Below, piece after piece: positions 25,957 through 35,785 of a DNA stretch of 64,000 nt. The translations under genes and the position numbers were made by a program. Every line of letters begins with the position of its first letter. Position 1 is the first letter of the stretch. The notes under the pieces are model-generated. The model saw only the letters and a program-made list of their open reading frames with translations, did not search any database and had not been told where the DNA came from. Origin of the DNA: Paenibacillus montaniterrae (GTDB lineage: Bacteria; Bacillota; Bacilli; Paenibacillales; Paenibacillaceae); contig NZ_BOSE01000002.1 of the NCBI RefSeq assembly GCF_018403185.1, positions 1-64,000 on the forward strand. Reading direction: 5' to 3'.

Positions 25957-28446
25957 TTATTCGCTGTGCTGAATCGTTAAGCTGACTGGCCCGAGCAAGC
26001 CTGAAGGCAATGAAAGACCATCATAGCGATTCGCCAAGCTATTCGTAACTTCTACCTTCAACTCATTATTGCTCTGCAGCAGCTCTGAATTTAGCGTGAA
26101 TAGATACGGCTTCCACATCCGAACGCCAAGCTCCTGTCCGTTAACCGATAGCCGCGCAATTTCATGGACATCCCCAAGGTCCAGCTCAAGCCTTCCTTTT
26201 CTTGCGTCGTCAGACAGCTTGAATTGTTTCGTATAGGTTACATTTCCGGAATAATGCTCCATTCCTTCCCACTCTGTCCAGGAGGATAATGATTTGAGCT
26301 GCTTGCTCATTGATTCATTATCGATCCGCCAGTCATTAGACAGATCAAGCGTTTCCTTGCTCGCTGTTTGTTCGGCCTGCTCAACTATAGTGTCTCTGGC
26401 ATCGCTCACTCTGTCAAATGCAATAACGATGCATTCTCTACGGGCTACGCTTAGCTTAATAGCTTGCTTATCTTCCAAGCGTTCAAAATGTGCTGCTGCA
26501 AATTCCCCTGTCCACGGATACCAAATTTCTGCTGTTCCTGGCAAGCTCACGTACAGCTTGCCTTCATAGCCAGCCTCGCCTTCATTAACGACTACAAGAA
26601 AGTCTGTTTCTTCCTTCGTAATCCGACTTATCCGTATAGCAGGTGCTGCAGGTTGGAGCTCGATGGTACTATGCAAATTCGCCGTTACGAGAGCCGACAC
26701 CTCTTCCTCATCGGCCGCGAGCTCTTGACCAATAACTTCAAGCCCTTTAGCTTCACTCTTCCATTCGATCACTTTGCCGCCTTGCTTGACAAATTCCGTC
26801 AGCTTTGCCACACATGCTTGACTGAATCTGTCTCCATTCTCGACCACGATCATGCTGTACGTCTGATCAGCGATGCGTACCGTTCCATCCACGATGTGGC
26901 TACTACGGAGCAGCAGCTCTTCCTCCAAATAATTGAATTCAATTTGCTTCTCATATAACGGTTTAACGATTCTCCATGGCAAATATGAAGCCTGCGCCAG
27001 CACTGCAACCTCAGCGCCATTCACGCAATCGGTCATGAGCCAGCTCATTCGCTTGATGTATTTTGCAAACTGAGCATACTCTGACCACCAAATATTGTTG
27101 GGGCCTACATCTGGTGGACGCTCATCTCTACGTTCTCCACGAATCGAATAATAGAAAGCATGCGGGACAATGAGATTGACCCCGCGAACGAACAGCCAGT
27201 CCAGGTACCACTTCATATTATCCGCTGTCAAAGACCATCCGCCTTCACTCCCGCATACGCCAAAGCTTTCGTTCATGTTTCGACGTCTGTAGCGATGTCG
27301 CGCAGCATCAGAAGAGCATTTGCCCATCGTGCTGTGCACGCCGGTAATCGCTTTATTATGTTCAGGCGCAATATAGCGCCATACAATATCCTGGCCCGGA
27401 ATATGGAAATGCTCCAACAGCCCGATATCATCACTAGCCGCAGGATGGCCTGTTAGTCCAATTCCATGCGCTTCGCACCAATCAGCCAGCGGCTTGTAAT
27501 AGGTGCGCGAAAGACGTGCTTGAACAAGCGACTTATAAGTATGACGCACCCGTTCTGTCGCTTCTCCCGCTTCGAACCAAAGTGCGGGAAGCTCCTCCTC
27601 GCGACCACCGCTAGCCAGGAACTCATCCATAAAACCAGTCGTCCAAGGCTGCAAGCCCTCGCTATGTCCTCTGCCCAGCAAATCAGGCTCATCAGTAAAC
27701 ATCGCCAATATTGTCGATCCAAAATATTGGTGCAGCTTCTCATAATACCGTTCATGCGTCAATGCAATAAACGTGCTGGTCGCCTCCGGATTCAACAGAT
27801 CTGCAGCCAGAGGAGCATCCGGCTCTCCATCGTCTTGACCAGGGTGAACTCCACGAATCGTTCCTTTCGAGCAGGTATCCACCAGCAGCAATACCGACCA
27901 GCCTCCATCCTCTGGCGGAATAAATTCGAGGCTGTCGCTGCCTTGCTCAAGCTTAAGCAAAATCGTACGCTCAATTGCAATTTCTTGCTCAGACAGCTTG
28001 CAAACGGCTTGCGCAGAAACGAGCTGCTCTCCCGGAGACAAATCAATTGGAATCGTAATCGCCTCGTTTATTTCTCCGAATCTATATTCTCGAAGCTGCA
28101 AGGCACGGCTGGCATATTGCGGGTTTTGCTTAACAACCATCCCGCATGCGGAACCAGAAGGATACATCCCTTCATCATAGAGAATTACCTTCATCCCAAG
28201 CTGATCGGCCTCAGCTACTGCTGCCTCCACCAAATCCAGATAAGGCTCCGATAAATAAGGCATCGTTCGCGGCATTCCCATTCGAGGATGAATAACAAAC
28301 CCGTCTACTTCCTTTGCATGAAAATCATGAATTTGTTCAATAATTTTCGACTTGGACAGCTCATCGTTCCAAAACCAGAACGGTATTGGACTGAACTCGC
28401 TTGGCGGGTTTATAAATGACTGCTTTAAATGCTCAAGCAGCTTCAT
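25957..28446 (-). CDS. GH106-like glycoside hydrolase (candidate alpha-L-rhamnosidase)
   Basis: An 829-residue protein. The N-terminal part has FWFWND and VILYDEGMYPSGSACG, as in GH106 rhamnosidases. The middle forms the TIM-like barrel (FTDEPDLLGRG is a likely catalytic acid region). The C-terminus is a GH2-like sugar-binding jelly roll (NVTYTKQF, LDLGDVHEIARLSVNGQELG). No signal peptide, so cytosolic. ATG 28446 is chosen; a GTG nine bases upstream (28455) is nearly as likely because AAGGA lies five bases before it. It is 11 bp after the GH105 gene, giving a two-gene operon for rhamnose-containing oligosaccharides. Confidence 0.75.
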   Translation of the reverse strand: MKLLEHLKQSFINPPSEFSPIPFWFWNDELSKSKIIEQIHDFHAKEVDGFVIHPRMGMPRTMPYLSEPYLDLVEAAVAEADQLGMKVILYDEGMYPSGSACGMVVKQNPQYASRALQLREYRFGEINEAITIPIDLSPGEQLVSAQAVCKLSEQEIAIERTILLKLEQGSDSLEFIPPEDGGWSVLLLVDTCSKGTIRGVHPGQDDGEPDAPLAADLLNPEATSTFIALTHERYYEKLHQYFGSTILAMFTDEPDLLGRGHSEGLQPWTTGFMDEFLASGGREEELPALWFEAGEATERVRHTYKSLVQARLSRTYYKPLADWCEAHGIGLTGHPAASDDIGLLEHFHIPGQDIVWRYIAPEHNKAITGVHSTMGKCSSDAARHRYRRRNMNESFGVCGSEGGWSLTADNMKWYLDWLFVRGVNLIVPHAFYYSIRGERRDERPPDVGPNNIWWSEYAQFAKYIKRMSWLMTDCVNGAEVAVLAQASYLPWRIVKPLYEKQIEFNYLEEELLLRSSHIVDGTVRIADQTYSMIVVENGDRFSQACVAKLTEFVKQGGKVIEWKSEAKGLEVIGQELAADEEEVSALVTANLHSTIELQPAAPAIRISRITKEETDFLVVVNEGEAGYEGKLYVSLPGTAEIWYPWTGEFAAAHFERLEDKQAIKLSVARRECIVIAFDRVSDARDTIVEQAEQTASKETLDLSNDWRIDNESMSKQLKSLSSWTEWEGMEHYSGNVTYTKQFKLSDDARKGRLELDLGDVHEIARLSVNGQELGVRMWKPYLFTLNSELLQSNNELKVEVTNSLANRYDGLSLPSGLLGPVSLTIQHSE

Positions 28447-28466
28447 CGCCTGCACCTCGTTCCTTG

Positions 28467-29507
28467 TTATATACTGCTGACAACTTCCTTGTTTTGCAGC
28501 AGCGCTACCAAATAAGCCAAAGTCAATCCCTGGCCCCAGCCTTGCACTCGTTTTTTCGATATTGCTTTATAGTCATCAGCTGTATACATCACAGCTGTTC
28601 CTGCTGATACATTACGAACCGAGCCGTCCTCGTCAATGTTGGCGAGAATGCCTGTATACGCGCGCGCCATATAATTTTGATGCATTGGATGTCCGTTAAT
28701 GGTCAAGGCAGCTGCAATGCCTGCTGAAGCTGATGTCTCCTCATACGAAGTCTCATCATTCAGAATCGTGCGCCATAGTCCATCCGAGGTCTGCAATCTG
28801 ACAAGCGCGCTAAGCTGGTCGCCAAGTGCTCCGCCAAGCTGCATCCACATCGGCATAAACGGGTTTAACATCTTATGTGCCTGCGCCATTGTATAGGCTG
28901 CCCAAGCGTTGGCTCGTCCCCAATAAATGGCCGACAGGTGATTTCCTTGAACATTATCCCAAGCATGATAGAACAGATTCGTTTTAGTATCTTGCAAATA
29001 CTCCTCATGCCAATAGAATTGGTTCAATGCGTCATCAATATATTCTTTGTTGTCCAGCTTGAAGCCGAGGCGCAGCAAGAAATAAGCCGCCATAAACAAT
29101 GTATCTGCCCATGCCTGCTCCGGAAAATCGTTTTTAGAAGAAACCGTATGCTGGAAAACGCCTTCACCAAAGCGAATTGCCTCCTTCTGCAGGTATTCTG
29201 CTTTCTTTAAGGCCAAGTCCAAATATTTGGAATCTCCTGTCGCTTCATGCAAAGTCAACATCGTATGCCCCATCGCGCAATTGTTAACCATAAACTGTGG
29301 CAATCCCAATTCCAAATATTCATCGACCCAATTTACTAGAAAATCAATATATTCTTGCTTGCCTGTTGCTTCCCATGCTTTGCTTATTCCGTAAAACGCT
29401 ACTCCACAGGACCAGTTCCAAGTAAAATCCATATTCATCGTTCTGCGAACGACTCGATCGATTGCTTCCTTCACTTCAGCTTCATTGCACTCAAATTTAC
29501 GCATCAT
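28467..29507 (-). CDS. GH105 unsaturated rhamnogalacturonyl hydrolase
   Basis: A 346-residue (alpha/alpha)6-barrel enzyme of the YteR/YesR family. It removes the unsaturated uronic acid left at the non-reducing end by rhamnogalacturonan lyases. Motifs include WSCGVAFYG, a conserved MGHTMLTLHEATGD, WADTLFMAAYFLLRLG with the catalytic aspartate, and WGRANAWAAYTMAQ. No signal peptide. The start pair ATG-ATG at 29507/29504 follows AGGAGG. It heads the operon with the GH106-like gene. Confidence 0.88.
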   Translation of the reverse strand: MMRKFECNEAEVKEAIDRVVRRTMNMDFTWNWSCGVAFYGISKAWEATGKQEYIDFLVNWVDEYLELGLPQFMVNNCAMGHTMLTLHEATGDSKYLDLALKKAEYLQKEAIRFGEGVFQHTVSSKNDFPEQAWADTLFMAAYFLLRLGFKLDNKEYIDDALNQFYWHEEYLQDTKTNLFYHAWDNVQGNHLSAIYWGRANAWAAYTMAQAHKMLNPFMPMWMQLGGALGDQLSALVRLQTSDGLWRTILNDETSYEETSASAGIAAALTINGHPMHQNYMARAYTGILANIDEDGSVRNVSAGTAVMYTADDYKAISKKRVQGWGQGLTLAYLVALLQNKEVVSSI

Positions 29508-29627
29508 TCCGCCTCCTATTGAAAAGCTCATTCGATATTCATTCGCTTATAACTGTACCGAATCTATAAATTACAATCGACTATTTTTCTTGCTTATTTC
29601 ATGAAAAACTATTCTTTCTTGCGCTGC

Positions 29628-29662
29628 AAAAAAAGAAAGACTGTCGACAGGTGCCGACAGTC
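29628..29662 (-). terminator. Intrinsic terminator of yfhJ
   Basis: On the minus strand GACTGTCGG pairs with CGACAGTC (29639-29662), followed by a T-rich tract (29637-29628). It lies five bases after the yfhJ stop codon. Confidence 0.85.
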
Positions 29663-29666
29663 AGAT

Positions 29667-29927
29667 TCATACTATTGGATCACTTAGCAAATCCGCATAC
29701 TTCGAATTTTTTGCAACAAATAGATGCAGCTTATCGCCGTAGCTAATAATTAGCTGGCGAACAAGATTTTCTGTATAATCTGCTCCTTGAAATTTATAAC
29801 CCGCCTTGGCGGAGGTGGCTTCATAATCACTCCATAATAGCTCAACCCATAACATAGCCTTCTCCTCAGGCAGCTCTGGATTTTTCTCCATTAATAGCTC
29901 TGTTAATCGCTTTATGTTGTCCAGCAT
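29667..29927 (-). CDS. yfhJ: YfhJ, WVELL-family protein
   Basis: An 86-residue soluble protein carrying the family signature WVELLWSDYEATSAKAGYKF (about residues 27-46). The family is conserved in Bacillaceae and has no known biochemical function. AAGGAG precedes ATG. It is a single-gene unit with its own terminator, between the glycan genes and spoVR. Confidence 0.88.
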   Translation of the reverse strand: MLDNIKRLTELLMEKNPELPEEKAMLWVELLWSDYEATSAKAGYKFQGADYTENLVRQLIISYGDKLHLFVAKNSKYADLLSDPIV

Positions 29928-30100
29928 AATAGAATAGTCTCCTTCAATTCATGTTCAACCTATCAACTTCATATAAAATATCATCATACTAAACTTTTCA
30001 TGAAATTCAAAGCCATAATACAACATCCTCTCGCACCTCATAACTTGCCTTGCCTGCTCATACATATGATAGTGGAATGATTGGATAAGGGGGCTAGGCT

Positions 30101-31555
30101 ATGACAGCAGATGAGATGAAGCAGCTTGAACGCGCGATTGCTGAAATTACGGAGGTTGCGAAAGGCTTTGGCTTGGACTTTTACGATATGCGCTACGAAA
30201 TCTGCCCTGCAGATATTATTTATACGTTCGGGGCTTACGGAATGCCGACCCGCTTCAGCCATTGGAGCTTCGGCAAAACGTTTCATAAAATGAAAATGCA
30301 GTATGATTTTGGCTTGAGCAAAATTTATGAGCTGGTCATTAACTCCAACCCATGCTATGCCTTTTTGCTTGAAGGTAACTCGCTCATCCAAAACAAGCTG
30401 ATCGTCGCACACGTGCTGGCGCACTGCGACTTCTTCAAAAACAATATTCGCTTTAATCTCACTAACCGCGATATGGTAGAAAGCATGTCGGCTACGGCTG
30501 ACCGCATTCACCAATATGAGCTGATTCATGGCACTGATACCGTTGAGAAGTTTATTGATTCGATTTTGGCAATTCAGGAGCATGTGGACCCAACGATTAT
30601 TAAGCCTTATCAATTGGATAAAAAACGGTATATCGAGCTGGCGACGCGCGAGAAGGAAAAGCCTGCGCAGCCGCAGGAGGCAGCTTCCCCCTACGAGGAG
30701 CTATGGGGGCTGGATGAGGAAGCCAAGGAAGAGGAGCGTCTTAAGCGTGAAGCCGCTTTGCAGGAGGCGAAGCGTTTCCCGCCTCGTCCTGAAAAGGATC
30801 TGGTTTGGTTTATCGAGGAATACTCGCCTATTTTAGAGGATTGGCAGCGTGATATTTTGACTATGCTGCGCGATGAAATGCTATATTTCTGGCCGCAAAT
30901 TGAGACAAAAATTATGAATGAAGGCTGGGCCTCCTATTGGCATCAGCGGATTATTCGTGAAATGAACCTAACGAGCGAGGAAACCATTGAATTCGCCAAG
31001 CTGAACAGTTCTGTTGTCATCCCTTCTCGCCACACTCTTAATCCTTATTATCTTGGCTTAAAAATATTTGAGGATATTGAAAAACGCTGGGATAATCCAA
31101 CAGAAGAGGAGCAGCGCAGATTTGGCCGCAAGCCCGGGAAAGGACGCGAAAAAATTTTCGAGGTGCGGGAGCTGGATTCTGATCAATCGTTTCTCCGCAA
31201 CTATTTAACGAAGGCGCTTGTTGATGAACTCGATCTGTACATTTTCGAGAAAAAGGGACCAGAGTGGAAAATTACCGATAAATCCTGGGAGCATATTCGC
31301 GACCAGCTAGTATTCTCCAAGGTCAACGGCGGTTTCCCGACTCTTAATGTTGTCGATGGAGATTACTTGGGCAATGGTGAGCTTTATATTGAGCACCAAT
31401 ATGAAGGCGATGAGCTTGATCTCAAATATGTGGAACGGACAATGCCGCATGTTGTTAGTCTATGGGGCAAAACCGTGCATCTGAAAACGGTAGTAGAGGG
31501 CAAAAAAATTCTGTTTACATGCAACGGTACAAAAACAACGCGGAAGTTTTTGTAA
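30101..31555 (+). CDS. spoVR: SpoVR family sporulation protein
   Basis: A 484-residue cytosolic protein with the SpoVR pattern: [28 protein letters not shown] near the N-terminus, [13 protein letters not shown] and the late NEGWASYWH block. In Bacillus it is made in the mother cell and needed for normal spore cortex. It often accompanies PrkA and YhbH; prkA is 28 kb away here. A weak sigma-E-like CATACA lies about 40 bp upstream, but the -35 is poor. GGGGG precedes ATG. Confidence 0.92.
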   Translation: MTADEMKQLERAIAEITEVAKGFGLDFYDMRYEICPADIIYTFGAYGMPTRFSHWSFGKTFHKMKMQYDFGLSKIYELVINSNPCYAFLLEGNSLIQNKLIVAHVLAHCDFFKNNIRFNLTNRDMVESMSATADRIHQYELIHGTDTVEKFIDSILAIQEHVDPTIIKPYQLDKKRYIELATREKEKPAQPQEAASPYEELWGLDEEAKEEERLKREAALQEAKRFPPRPEKDLVWFIEEYSPILEDWQRDILTMLRDEMLYFWPQIETKIMNEGWASYWHQRIIREMNLTSEETIEFAKLNSSVVIPSRHTLNPYYLGLKIFEDIEKRWDNPTEEEQRRFGRKPGKGREKIFEVRELDSDQSFLRNYLTKALVDELDLYIFEKKGPEWKITDKSWEHIRDQLVFSKVNGGFPTLNVVDGDYLGNGELYIEHQYEGDELDLKYVERTMPHVVSLWGKTVHLKTVVEGKKILFTCNGTKTTRKFL

Positions 31556-31623
31556 CAGTAAGACACTTACAGCTGAACAGCTTACTTCATTCACTCGAAG
31601 GATTCTTACGAATAGGCACAAAA

Positions 31624-31668
31624 AATGGAACTGTTTTACATGGTCTATACCATGTTCACAGTTCCATT
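31624..31668. terminator. Two-way terminator between spoVR and the PL26 gene
   Basis: AATGGAACTGT (31624-31634) and ACAGTTCCATT (31658-31668) are perfect inverted copies. An inner palindrome (ACATGG/CCATGT) extends the stem, and A and T tracts flank both sides. It serves the convergent genes on both strands. Confidence 0.85.
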
Positions 31669-31704
31669 CTATTTTATATGAATAGCATTTTGCAGCTATT
31701 TTTT

Positions 31705-34389
31705 TCAAAGCGACGCTCCTTGCAGAAGCTCGCCAATATAAGCCTTGCACATTAGTACATTAAGCGACCATTGGCTGGCGGTGTTGGTGCTCAGCCCCTC
31801 TACCTCGACTACCTTATGCGGATACTCCAGTATTGGTGCCTGCTGAGGCGTGAGTCGACTTATTTGCCAATGGTCTGTTACGGTCGTAAGATAGCTCCAT
31901 GCTTGCTTGCCCAGCTCCTTATTGCCCGTTCGTTGCGCTGCATAAGCCATTAGCAGCGTCGACAGCATCGGGATGCTCCAGCGTTTGCCGACAATGGCCC
32001 CATTGGTGCGCTTGCTTTTCTCCTCTGCTGACAAATTATAAAACTCGCCCAGCTCTGCAAGCATATCAGCCCATTCCTCATCCTCCAGCAAATCGGCCAG
32101 CTCGATCCAAACCTGCGGCCCGCCCATACAGATGATCATATGATAGTCGTAGTTTTCATGTCCAATATAGCTGAGCTCGCCGGTTTCAGGATTGTAGCCA
32201 TAGGTTGGCCCGCCCAGCAATCTGTGCGGGCTGCGCTTGAGCGACTCTATACCCGCTTTGATTTTGTCCAAATAGTGCTGGCTTTCATAGCGCTCCCATT
32301 GCACTAGCCAGTTGGCGCAAAAAGCCGACCAGTCCGGACCGCTTCTCGCATGTGTAGGAAACTCATCCTTCGGAAAATAAGCGCGCATCGGGTCTAGCGC
32401 AACCGTCGCATAGTCTGCGTCCTTTATCTCGTCCATAATTTCGCCAACTCTTTCATCGGCGGTCAAATAAAAATAAAATCTGTGCAGCGTCGCCATGCCA
32501 ATTCTCGCTTCCTTGCAGCCGCAGCCAAAATGCAGTACGTTGTGACGCGAGCCCAGCCCCTGATATGGACCAAAATGGTATAAATCCGTTTCGCTCGTAT
32601 GGCGTGTCATCGCCTCCGCCATGTAGAACAGTTCGGACTGACCGGTGCGGAGAAAGGAATACCAAAGCCATTTGTTCGGGACAAGCTCCGTATTTTGCCA
32701 GGCACAGCCGCCGATATCATATTTCCATGTATGTCGAACAGGGTCATAGCTGTGCATCACATCGCCATAATCCCAAAAGCCGTACCATTTGCGCTGCTCC
32801 ACCTCATCTCTGTAAAAGCGCCACAGCTGCTCCAGCATATCCTCCAGCTCACGATGTCCTGCTGTGCTGCAATCTGGCAGACTGTAACGTCCAAACACGC
32901 TGCTTGCAGCATAGCGCTCTGGCTGGCAGACAAGCAGCGGCGTATATTCGCAGACTCGCGCCAGCTGCTCCAGCTCAGCAAGGCTTGGCGTCTGCCCAGC
33001 CAAATGAAGGATGCAATCCGACGTATGGGCAATGCCATAAGGCGTGCTGCGCAGCTCATCATCTCCTTCATAGGATGAAAGCACATGTGTAACGGTATCA
33101 TAATGGCGCAAATCCATTGGCTCGCCATCCGGGTTCCACAGCCAAAGCGTTGCTTCGGCCTGCTCGCTGCCGAGCCCACGTACTTCAAAGCCGCTCGGAC
33201 ACTGCTGCCAAAAATGCTTTAAGCCAAATGCAATTCCACCTGCTTCCGAGCCTGCGTACATCATGCCTCTTGCTCTTGCGCCGTATAACGCACGAATCCA
33301 GGCTGCTTGCTCTGAGGTTCGCTTGGAAATTTTATAGCTGTCCGGACTTAGCTGCACCAGCTTGAAATCATTCCATATCGCCGCATCGTCCAGCAGCTTT
33401 CTATAGCGCTGCACCTGCTCATCTGCTTGATCCCATTCCACAAATTCTCCATCCAGCTGACGCTTGTAAGAATCACGTATATAATCCGGCAGCCTTGCAG
33501 TCATAAGCCCTCTCGCCGCTTCGCTAAACCAGCCAGTATCTCCGGCAAAGCGGATATGGCGGTTGTAGAGCTCGCCTTGCATCGGCAGATCAAAGCAGAT
33601 CCCGACTGCTGCAATTGCATGCTGAGCCGGATCACCATCATAAAACAGCGTATGCTTTAGACCAATTGTAGCCGAGCTGCGATAAAAGATGAGCCGTACA
33701 GTAAAGGGAATCAAGCCTGCGGAGCCGATTTGCAGCTTCTCCCCAATCGGCATATGCCTGCCCTTTATAACGATGACAGCTCGCAGTGGTCCTGCATTTT
33801 CAATACAGGCCTGCTCAATGTGGCCTGTATATTCCTGTTTGCTTGCGGTATGCCTGCTGCTGCCAGCTGCAGCACCTGACAAGTCAGCAACATGCAGCTT
33901 TAATCTGCCGCGCTGCGCAATTGGCCGAGCTGTGTTATCTGACTGAGACGCCGCTAAATTCAGGGCAAGTGATGTTACCAATATGTCGCCTTGCTTGGCA
34001 ATTTTACAAGCAAGCACGTCACTATGAATGGATATATACTGATCATCCTCGCTTACAAAAGAGGCAGAGGCCGCAGCCTGCTTTGCTGCTTTGCACAGCG
34101 TGAAGCGCTCGTGCCCGTAGTTCGGCAGCTGAGCAGCATGAGCTGTCCATTTTACGCTGCCGTCAGGCCAGTAAGCAAGCGGCCATGATTGAACGGGCTG
34201 CTGCAGGCCTTGCTCATCCAACAGCTCAAGCGGCTCATCACGCGCAAGCTGTCCGCGATGCCAGGGAACTCCCCATGTTACTCCTGCTGTCAAGCCGGAG
34301 GCATGCCCTGGATCCAGCCATTTTAGCGAAACGCTTTGCCCCTCCTTTATACCGCTTGCTGCGCTTATTTCAATTTGATCGCAATTCAT
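31705..34389 (-). CDS. PL26 / YetA-like rhamnogalacturonan exolyase
   Basis: An 894-residue protein of the PcRGLX/YetA type: an N-terminal RIFT-barrel region (LTAGVTWGVPWHRGQL, WPLAYWPDGSVKW), a middle beta-sandwich, and a C-terminal (alpha/alpha) toroid (HNVLHFGCGCKEA, ARSGPDWSAFCANWLVQWERY). The family includes fungal exo-rhamnogalacturonan lyases; B. subtilis yetA sits beside lplABCD. No signal peptide, so it would degrade imported rhamnogalacturonan fragments. Its ATG shares one base with the stop of the upstream propeller gene (TGATG), so the two products are translationally coupled. Confidence 0.82.
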   Translation of the reverse strand: MNCDQIEISAASGIKEGQSVSLKWLDPGHASGLTAGVTWGVPWHRGQLARDEPLELLDEQGLQQPVQSWPLAYWPDGSVKWTAHAAQLPNYGHERFTLCKAAKQAAASASFVSEDDQYISIHSDVLACKIAKQGDILVTSLALNLAASQSDNTARPIAQRGRLKLHVADLSGAAAGSSRHTASKQEYTGHIEQACIENAGPLRAVIVIKGRHMPIGEKLQIGSAGLIPFTVRLIFYRSSATIGLKHTLFYDGDPAQHAIAAVGICFDLPMQGELYNRHIRFAGDTGWFSEAARGLMTARLPDYIRDSYKRQLDGEFVEWDQADEQVQRYRKLLDDAAIWNDFKLVQLSPDSYKISKRTSEQAAWIRALYGARARGMMYAGSEAGGIAFGLKHFWQQCPSGFEVRGLGSEQAEATLWLWNPDGEPMDLRHYDTVTHVLSSYEGDDELRSTPYGIAHTSDCILHLAGQTPSLAELEQLARVCEYTPLLVCQPERYAASSVFGRYSLPDCSTAGHRELEDMLEQLWRFYRDEVEQRKWYGFWDYGDVMHSYDPVRHTWKYDIGGCAWQNTELVPNKWLWYSFLRTGQSELFYMAEAMTRHTSETDLYHFGPYQGLGSRHNVLHFGCGCKEARIGMATLHRFYFYLTADERVGEIMDEIKDADYATVALDPMRAYFPKDEFPTHARSGPDWSAFCANWLVQWERYESQHYLDKIKAGIESLKRSPHRLLGGPTYGYNPETGELSYIGHENYDYHMIICMGGPQVWIELADLLEDEEWADMLAELGEFYNLSAEEKSKRTNGAIVGKRWSIPMLSTLLMAYAAQRTGNKELGKQAWSYLTTVTDHWQISRLTPQQAPILEYPHKVVEVEGLSTNTASQWSLNVLMCKAYIGELLQGASL

Positions 34390-35684
34390 CAGTATTCACC
34401 CCCGGGATATAGGGTTGAGCTGTACAAGCGCTTTTCCTGCGGAATTGCTGTCGCTTGCCCACGACCTACTGCACCTGCAACAACGCTTGCAGGGCGAGCC
34501 TCCTTGCCGTACACTCTCGCTTCCTCATTATTGTAAATAACAACCTGCTCCAGTCCGCTTTGCAGCAAATCTCCGAACACGACATAGCCATCAAAAGGGA
34601 ATTGAGCAATTATGTTCATTTGTCCATCATAGATCGTCGGGTTTATACCGCCGCCGCGGCGAAACGCTAGAATATAGTCCAACTCTGTATAATCCCAGCG
34701 GCGAATCGTATGAATAATCGTTAGCCAGCCGCTCGTTTGGCGATCCTCCTTCCACAGCTCCTCGCCATGCCGATTCAGCATAAAAATGCCATCCTTGCCG
34801 GATTGCGAATTCCGGCCGGACACATCACCGCGCACGATGCGATCCAGCCCGGCAACCTGCAGCCCGGGCTCATTCTTTATAAATCGCCCCAGCGCTATAT
34901 GCTGCGACTCAATCGAGCCCTCATAGCGCCAAAGCTCCTGACCCGCACTGTCGTACATAACCGTTACGCTGCCTCCGATTACAATCTGCTTGTCTCCTCT
35001 CCCCAGCACATCTCCTACCCAAATGCAATCTGCATGGTCCTCAAGCGGCTGCGTCGACCATTTCAGGCGTCCTTCCGCATCCAGTACATCATAGCCGGCA
35101 ATAACCTCATCGCGTCCATCTCCGTCAAGATCGTACGGATATGGGAAATGACCCGGGTTTCCTTCGTACGTCCACAGCAAATTCCAGTCGTAGTCCATTG
35201 CCCACAGTTTGCGATAGCGATCCTTGAGGATCAGATCCTGCGGCTGCCCGGTTCCTCGCAAATTGCAAATAATCATGCAGTCATGCGCTTCCTTGCCGGG
35301 CAATATCAAGCGCCGCTTTACGCTGCCATCATGCCCTGCCAGCACCAACAGCTCGCCATTCATGACACAGAGCACTTCATTGTGTCCATCAAGGTCCCAG
35401 TCATAAATTTGCGCCGGGAAGTCTGAGCCCGGCCCACCCGCATCAACGCTTGGCTCTCCAACCTGCCAAAGCAGCTCGCCGTCAAGCGTGTAGGCTGTTA
35501 AAGCAATGACCTGATGCGGCACATAGCGATCATCTATGTCGCCATCTGCTTGAACGAAGAGAAGCTCCATCTGCCCATCACTGTTTAAATCACCAAGCAA
35601 CACCTTGCAGCGTGGGCCCGCCTTGCTGCAGTCCAGTCGTGACCATTCGATATATTGTTCTACACCTGCGTCGTTTTGCATCAT
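34389..35684 (-). CDS. PL11-like FG-GAP beta-propeller protein
   Basis: A 431-residue protein of repeated calcium-binding blades: GDLNSDGQMELLFV, YDWDLDGHNEVLCV, YDLDGDGRDEVIAGYDVLDA, and others. The fourth-blade pattern (DGDGRDEVIAGYDVLD, then DHADCIWVGDV) resembles the catalytic propeller of PL11 rhamnogalacturonan lyases (YesW/YesX). The usual N-terminal beta-sandwich and the signal peptide are both missing, so it is either a cytosolic lyase on short substrates or a binding scaffold for the coupled PL26 protein. The start at 35684 has AAAGGAGA. A longer ORF upstream lacks support. Confidence 0.65.
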   Translation of the reverse strand: MMQNDAGVEQYIEWSRLDCSKAGPRCKVLLGDLNSDGQMELLFVQADGDIDDRYVPHQVIALTAYTLDGELLWQVGEPSVDAGGPGSDFPAQIYDWDLDGHNEVLCVMNGELLVLAGHDGSVKRRLILPGKEAHDCMIICNLRGTGQPQDLILKDRYRKLWAMDYDWNLLWTYEGNPGHFPYPYDLDGDGRDEVIAGYDVLDAEGRLKWSTQPLEDHADCIWVGDVLGRGDKQIVIGGSVTVMYDSAGQELWRYEGSIESQHIALGRFIKNEPGLQVAGLDRIVRGDVSGRNSQSGKDGIFMLNRHGEELWKEDRQTSGWLTIIHTIRRWDYTELDYILAFRRGGGINPTIYDGQMNIIAQFPFDGYVVFGDLLQSGLEQVVIYNNEEARVYGKEARPASVVAGAVGRGQATAIPQEKRLYSSTLYPGGEY

Positions 35685-35785
35685 GGATTCTCCTTTTGGC
35701 AGCGATATGAAGAGGCTGGCCAGTTGTTCTACGAACAGACTGGTCAGCCTTGGTCTCACATCATGCTTTTAATAAGCGCAAAGCA

